A DNA stretch of 64,000 nt, taken from contig USBB01000001.1 of NCBI GenBank assembly GCA_900552795.1, positions 124,001 through 188,000 of the forward strand. Direction: 5' to 3'. The position numbers were made by a program, and so were the translations under genes. This document shows positions 59,887 to 64,000 of the stretch, in pieces. Each line of letters opens with the position of its first letter. The first letter of the stretch is position 1. The notes under the pieces were generated by a model. The model made no database searches and was not told the DNA's origin. It saw nothing but the letters and a program-made list of their open reading frames with translations. This DNA comes from an uncultured Eubacterium sp. Its GTDB lineage: Bacteria; Bacillota; Clostridia; Lachnospirales; Lachnospiraceae.

Positions 59887-61110
59887 ATGCAGTATGATTT
59901 TACAACGATTATGGACCGGCGGGGAAAGGATGCCATCGCAGTAGATGCGCCTGCCGGAAACAATACAGGCAATGATTTTTTCGCAGGTGCGAAAATTCGA
60001 GAAGGGTTTGATCTGATCCCGATGTGGGTAGCGGATATGAATTTTCCGGCGCTTCCGGCAATTCCGGAGGCGATCATCCAGAGGACAAAGCATCCGGCAT
60101 ATGGTTATTTTGATCCGTCGGCGGCATATTATGACGGGATCATCAACTGGCAGAAGACACGTAATGGCGTGAACGATCTGACAAAAGAGTGCATCGGCTA
60201 TGAGAACGGTGTGCTCGGCGGTGTGGTTTCGGCTTTGAAAGTATTGTGTTCCAATGGGGATTCTGTTTTGCTGCAGTCTCCGACGTATATCGGATTTACG
60301 CATTGTATTGAGGACAATGGATGGAATATCGTCCTGAATCCACTGGTGTTGGATGAAGAAGGAATCTGGCGGATTGATTACGAAGATATGGAAGAAAAAA
60401 TTGTGCAAAACAAGATCCATGCGGCGGTTTTTTGTTCGCCTCACAACCCGACCGGACGTGTCTGGGAGCGCTGGGAGATTGAAAAGGCAATGGAAATCTA
60501 TCAGAAGCATGATGTGTATGTGATCTCAGATGAGATCTGGTCAGATCTGACACTTCCGGGATATCAGCATATCCCGACACAGTCTGTGTCCGAGGATGCA
60601 AAAAACAGAACCATTGCGCTTTACGCTCCGTCCAAGACATTTAATCTGGCAGGATTGATCGGTTCGTATCATATCATTTATAATTCGTATTTGAGAGACC
60701 GGGTATGTATGGAAGGGAAAATGACCCATTACAATTCTATGAATGTGTTGTCCATGCATGCGCTGATCGCGGCATATTCGAAAGAAGGAATGGAGTGGGT
60801 GGACGAGCTTCGCACCGTGCTGGATACGAACATTTCCTATGCCATGGAGTTTATCAGGAGAGAATTTCCGGGTGTTTCCGTGTCCAGACCGCAGGGGACG
60901 TACATGCTCTTTTTAGACTGCACAGACTGGTGCGAGGCGCATCACCAGACCATTGAAGAGCTGCAGAGGGCAGGCATGGAAGTGGGCGTGATCTGGCAGG
61001 ATGGTCGTCCGTTCCACGGAGCGTGCCATATCCGGATGAATCTGGCGCTGCCGCACAGTCGTGTGAAAGAAGCGTTTGAACGATTGAAACAGTATGTGTT
61101 TCTCGACTGA
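59887..61110 (+). CDS. MalY/PatB-family PLP-dependent C-S lyase
   Basis: A 407-residue fold-type I enzyme of the cystathionine beta-lyase (MalY/PatB) group, which cleaves C-S bonds of cystathionine or cysteine conjugates. The start is MQYDFTTIMDRRGKDAIAVD, with LIPMWVADMNFPALPAI following. The PLP lysine is Lys250 in APSKTFNLAGL, and the pyridine-binding aspartate is in YVISDEIWSDL. ATG 59887 has AGAGG about 9 bases upstream; the frame from 59800 is in the leader. The leader terminator suggests conditional expression. Confidence 0.9.
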   Translation: MQYDFTTIMDRRGKDAIAVDAPAGNNTGNDFFAGAKIREGFDLIPMWVADMNFPALPAIPEAIIQRTKHPAYGYFDPSAAYYDGIINWQKTRNGVNDLTKECIGYENGVLGGVVSALKVLCSNGDSVLLQSPTYIGFTHCIEDNGWNIVLNPLVLDEEGIWRIDYEDMEEKIVQNKIHAAVFCSPHNPTGRVWERWEIEKAMEIYQKHDVYVISDEIWSDLTLPGYQHIPTQSVSEDAKNRTIALYAPSKTFNLAGLIGSYHIIYNSYLRDRVCMEGKMTHYNSMNVLSMHALIAAYSKEGMEWVDELRTVLDTNISYAMEFIRREFPGVSVSRPQGTYMLFLDCTDWCEAHHQTIEELQRAGMEVGVIWQDGRPFHGACHIRMNLALPHSRVKEAFERLKQYVFLD

Positions 61111-61139
61111 AAAATAGTGACATAAAAAAGGAGTACAAC

Positions 61140-62270
61140 ATGCAGTATATCATTCCGCACTACTATAAGAAGTTTGCATGTATCGGCGGGGACTGTCCGG
61201 ATACTTGCTGCGCAGGGTGGCAGATTATGATCGATCCCGCTTCACTGAAAAAATACAGACAGACAAAAGGGCGGCTTGGCAGTCGCCTGCACAATGAAAT
61301 TGACTGGGAGGAAGGCGCGTTTCGCCAATATGAGAAGCGCTGTGCCTTTCTCAATGAAGAAAATCTGTGTGATCTGTACATAGAAGGCAACGGATCCGGG
61401 ATGTTCTGCAAGACCTGCAGGCTGTATCCGAGGCATGTGGAAGAATTTGAAGGACTGCGGGAGATTTCCCTGTCTTTATCCTGTCCGGAAGCAGCAAATC
61501 TGATCCTGGGCTGCGAAGAGCCGGTCCGTTTTCTGGAGGCGGAAAATCCGGATCGGGAAGAGACTTATGAGGAGTTTGATTTCTTCTTGTTTACCAAACT
61601 GGAAGACGCGAGAACTCTGATCTTTCAGATTCTTCAGAATCGGGAGTATCCAGTCCGGCTGAGAATGGCAATCGTGCTGGCACTGGCGCATGATCTGCAG
61701 GAGAGGATCGACAAAAATGCCCTGTTTGAGATTGATGGGCTTCTAAAGCGTTACGAGAAGGAACGCGTCTGGACCTGGTTTCAGGAAAAACTGGACAATC
61801 TGGATACAGAGGAAAAAACGCAGCAGGAGGTTTGCGGCAATCTGTTTGTGATCCTGAATCATCTGGAAGTGCTCAGAGACGACTGGAAGGGATATGTCAA
61901 AGAAGCAAAAAATATGTTGTTGGAATCAGAGCTGTCAGCAGAGCAAAGAAAAGAGTTCGAATCTGTGTTTACGGAGAAGATCATGGAACAGCTGATGGTT
62001 TATTTTGTATTTACTTACTTTTGCGGGGCAGTCTACGATGAACAGGCATATGGGAAACTAAAATTTGCAGTGTCAGGTTGTATTTTGATCCGGGCGCTGG
62101 CAAAAGGTGTATTTTTGAAAAATGGAACGCTGGAGTTTTCGGATGTTGCAGAGGCGGCACGCCGGTATGCAAGAGAAGTGGAGCATTCGGATTTCAACAA
62201 GTGCAAAATGGAGCAGATGCTGCAGGATGAAGGCAAATTTGGACTGGAAAAATTATTTGTAATTTTATAA
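61140..62270 (+). CDS. FliB-type (flagellin lysine N-methylase-like) protein
   Basis: A 376-residue protein. A cysteine cluster at the N-terminus (FACIGGDCPDTCCAGWQI) and RCAFLNEENLCDLYIEGNGS plus MFCKTCRLYPR are the hallmark of the FliB/YkgJ-like family, which may bind an Fe-S cluster. Salmonella FliB methylates flagellin lysines. Here no flagellar gene is in the window, so the substrate is unknown. GGAG precedes the ATG. It is 30 bases after the MalY gene and may be co-transcribed. Confidence 0.85.
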   Translation: MQYIIPHYYKKFACIGGDCPDTCCAGWQIMIDPASLKKYRQTKGRLGSRLHNEIDWEEGAFRQYEKRCAFLNEENLCDLYIEGNGSGMFCKTCRLYPRHVEEFEGLREISLSLSCPEAANLILGCEEPVRFLEAENPDREETYEEFDFFLFTKLEDARTLIFQILQNREYPVRLRMAIVLALAHDLQERIDKNALFEIDGLLKRYEKERVWTWFQEKLDNLDTEEKTQQEVCGNLFVILNHLEVLRDDWKGYVKEAKNMLLESELSAEQRKEFESVFTEKIMEQLMVYFVFTYFCGAVYDEQAYGKLKFAVSGCILIRALAKGVFLKNGTLEFSDVAEAARRYAREVEHSDFNKCKMEQMLQDEGKFGLEKLFVIL

Positions 62271-62309
62271 AAGGCGATAGGATAAGAAAGAAACAACAGG
62301 GGGGATTTT

Positions 62310-63638
62310 ATGACAAAAACAGCAGCGCCTATGACAAGCGGCTCAATCTGGAAACAGATGACTTTTTTTGCGATGCCGATTTTTCTGGGCAATTTATTTC
62401 AGCAATTATATAACACTGTGGATTCTCTGATCGTCGGAAATTTCCTGGGGAGCAGTGCACTGGCTGCAGTCAGCTCCTCCGGAAGTCTGATCTTTATGCT
62501 GATTGGATTTTTGAGTGGAATCTCAGCGGGAGCGGGGGTAATCGTTGCCCGGTTTTTTGGTGCAGGAGATGAGAAAAATCTGCAGCGCGCGGTACACACC
62601 ACAGTTGCATTTGGTCTGGTGGCAGGAGTTTTGATGACCGGCGTCGGAGTGGCACTTTCTCCGCAGATCCTGCGGTGGATGGATACGCCCGAAAGTGTAA
62701 TGAGAGAATCGGTGACATATCTTCAGATTTATTTTGCGGGATCTTTAGGATTTGTGATGTACAATGTCCTGGTGGGAATTCTGCAGGCTGTGGGAGACAG
62801 CAGACATCCTTTGTATTATCTGATCGTATCGTCTGTGATCAATCTGGTTCTGGATCTGTTGTTTATCACAGGATTTCATACAGGAGTGGGAGGTGCGGCG
62901 GTTGCAACCGTGATCTCTCAGATTGTGAGTGCACTCCTTTGTTTCTGGCAGCTGCTGCGGACAAAGGAAAGCTATGGATTGAAGATTCGAAAAATCCGTT
63001 TTGACAAAGGAATCCTTGTCCAGATCATCAAGATCGGACTGCCTTCCGGAGTGCAGAACTCTATCATTGCGTTTGCAAACGTGGTCGTACAGTCCAATAT
63101 CAATGCATTCGGAGAAATGGCAATGGCGGGCTATGGGGCCTACACAAAGGGGGAAGGGTTCGGTTTTCTGCCCATCAACAGCTTTACTATGGCACTGACG
63201 ACATTTGTAGGACAGAATCTGGGTGCAAAGCAGGAGGAGCGCACGAAAAAAGGGGCGCGATTTGGAATTCTCGCAGCAGTTATATTGGCAGAACTGATTG
63301 GTGTCGTGGTATTTCTTCTGGCACCACAGCTGATCGCGGCATTTGACTCTTCTCCTGAGATCATTCGGTTTGGTGTGGAAAAAGCCAGAACAGCAGCGTT
63401 ATTTTACTGTCTGCTTGCATATTCACATTCCATTGCAGCAATTTTGCGCGGTGCGGGCAAGACGATGGTGTCCATGATCATTATGATGATGTGCTGGTGT
63501 GTGATCCGGGTGTCTTTCCTTTCCGTGATGATTCCACTCACTCACAGCATTCAGGTGGTGTACTGGGTATATCCGCTGACATGGAGTTTAAGTTCTCTGG
63601 CATTTTTCTGGTATTATAAGAAAGCGAAGTGGATATAA
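62310..63638 (+). CDS. MATE family exporter
   Basis: A 442-residue, about 12-helix protein of the MATE family. The N-terminus is the typical MTFFAMPIFLGNLFQQLYNT, with DSLIVGNFLGSSALAAVSSS following, and the second half starts at LPSGVQNSIIAFANVVVQSN. It is distinct from the MATE protein at 12033 and has the higher-GC codon use of this segment. GGGG precedes the ATG. The substrate is unknown. Confidence 0.93.
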   Translation: MTKTAAPMTSGSIWKQMTFFAMPIFLGNLFQQLYNTVDSLIVGNFLGSSALAAVSSSGSLIFMLIGFLSGISAGAGVIVARFFGAGDEKNLQRAVHTTVAFGLVAGVLMTGVGVALSPQILRWMDTPESVMRESVTYLQIYFAGSLGFVMYNVLVGILQAVGDSRHPLYYLIVSSVINLVLDLLFITGFHTGVGGAAVATVISQIVSALLCFWQLLRTKESYGLKIRKIRFDKGILVQIIKIGLPSGVQNSIIAFANVVVQSNINAFGEMAMAGYGAYTKGEGFGFLPINSFTMALTTFVGQNLGAKQEERTKKGARFGILAAVILAELIGVVVFLLAPQLIAAFDSSPEIIRFGVEKARTAALFYCLLAYSHSIAAILRGAGKTMVSMIIMMMCWCVIRVSFLSVMIPLTHSIQVVYWVYPLTWSLSSLAFFWYYKKAKWI

Positions 63639-63677
63639 TAAATAGTAACAGACCAGATCAGGGAATGGAGAATCGAA

Positions 63678-64000
63678 ATGAAACGTGTTCTCGCAGTGTT
63701 ACTAAGCGCAGTACTGAGTCTCTCTGTGGCTGTTGTGCCCGGGATTCAGACTCTGGCAGAAGAGCCGGATGCAGCTCAGAAAACAGAAGGGCAGCAGGAG
63801 GCAGAGGTGGAAGTACAGGCACCAAGTGCCGTTTTGATGGAAGCGTCCACAGGCGCTGTGTTGTATGAAAAAGATGCAGATACAAGACGCGCACCGGCCA
63901 GTGTCACGAAGATCATGACTATGCTTTTGATCTTTGATGCACTGGAGGATGGAAAAATTGCGCTGGAAGATGAGGTGTCAACCTCGGAATATGCAGCGTC
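63678..64000 (+). CDS. D-alanyl-D-alanine carboxypeptidase, N-terminal part
   Basis: The first 107 residues of a penicillin-binding protein 5-type carboxypeptidase; the rest is beyond the window. A signal peptide (residues 1-27, LLSAVLSLSVAVVPG) is followed by a Glu/Gln-rich linker and the catalytic region PSAVLMEASTGAVLYEKDAD, then the SxxK tetrad SVTK with nucleophilic Ser. It trims the stem peptide of peptidoglycan outside the membrane. GGAG lies 8 bases before ATG 63678. Confidence 0.88.
   Translation, partial: MKRVLAVLLSAVLSLSVAVVPGIQTLAEEPDAAQKTEGQQEAEVEVQAPSAVLMEASTGAVLYEKDADTRRAPASVTKIMTMLLIFDALEDGKIALEDEVSTSEYAA

Noticed and set aside
1..64000. CRISPR arrays
   Set aside because: No regularly spaced identical repeats of 20-40 bases were seen. 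The dispersed repeats are single, far apart and in both orientations.
1..64000. tRNA or rRNA genes
   Set aside because: No cloverleaf with a GTTCRANNC T-arm or rRNA core sequence was recognised, including beside the integrase.

Overview
The window looks like chromosome from a low-GC Gram-positive gut anaerobe of the Lachnospiraceae. The indications are clostridial-type gene families, strong GGAGG ribosome-binding sites, an agmatine deiminase operon, pectin-oligosaccharide glycosidases, a Tn916-type integrase remnant and a pseudaminic-acid glycan locus. A Lachnospira/Eubacterium eligens-like organism would fit, but the genus cannot be fixed from the sequence alone. Everything up to about 57 kb is AT-rich. 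From about 57.0 kb to the end the sequence is visibly richer in G+C with different codon choice, so the last 7 kb may come from another source (transfer or assembly junction).

Layout. 0-1.5 kb: tail of an unknown gene, glutamate racemase and a DUF1934 protein. 1.5-7.5 kb (minus strand): apbE, agmatine-to-putrescine enzymes aguA-aguB, plsC, a small membrane protein and pncB. 7.7-24.1 kb: a trigger-factor-like lipoprotein, SulP and NhaC-type transporters, a MATE pump, a FAD/Rieske oxidoreductase, a YitT protein, a MerR regulator divergent from a GNAT, a NimA-like flavoprotein, a small EamA protein, DegV, TetR, and a GH36-GH28 pair for galactoside/galacturonide oligosaccharides. 24.3-42.6 kb: a surface or flagellar glycan locus. 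It holds pseudaminic acid genes (pseB, pseF, pseH-like, pseI, pseG and a VioA/FdtB-type aminotransferase), an acyl-activation/reduction set (AMP ligase, LuxE, LuxC, ACP, SDR), a split transketolase, a glycosyltransferase, FkbM methyltransferase, PglD-type acetyltransferase, pyruvyl transferase and an F420-dehydrogenase-like Fe-S protein. 42.7-50.5 kb: a Fic protein followed by a type I restriction-modification operon with an extra winged-helix/nuclease-like gene between hsdS and hsdR. 50.8-54.5 kb: peroxide defence genes (bcp, yaaA, perR), a dead rubrerythrin, lactate dehydrogenase with a probable ATT start, and a NUDIX protein. 54.6-57.0 kb: a truncated GIY-YIG gene and an integrative-element remnant (xis, int with a nonsense codon). 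57.0-64 kb: LMW phosphatase, J-domain protein, EndoQ-like PHP protein, MalY-type lyase, FliB-type methylase, MATE pump and the start of a D,D-carboxypeptidase.

The most unusual signal is a family of roughly 130-160 bp multi-hairpin repeats (copies at 4226-4384, 13526-13687, 16811-16967, 20513-20643, and a short one at 33641-33687). They sit immediately in front of start codons, carry the gene's ribosome-binding site, and show compensatory base changes in their stems. Two copies look as if they were inserted within the original Shine-Dalgarno region. The second is the pseudaminic-acid locus combined with a LuxE/LuxC/ACP/transketolase module, which suggests an unusual acyl- or branched-chain-decorated sugar.
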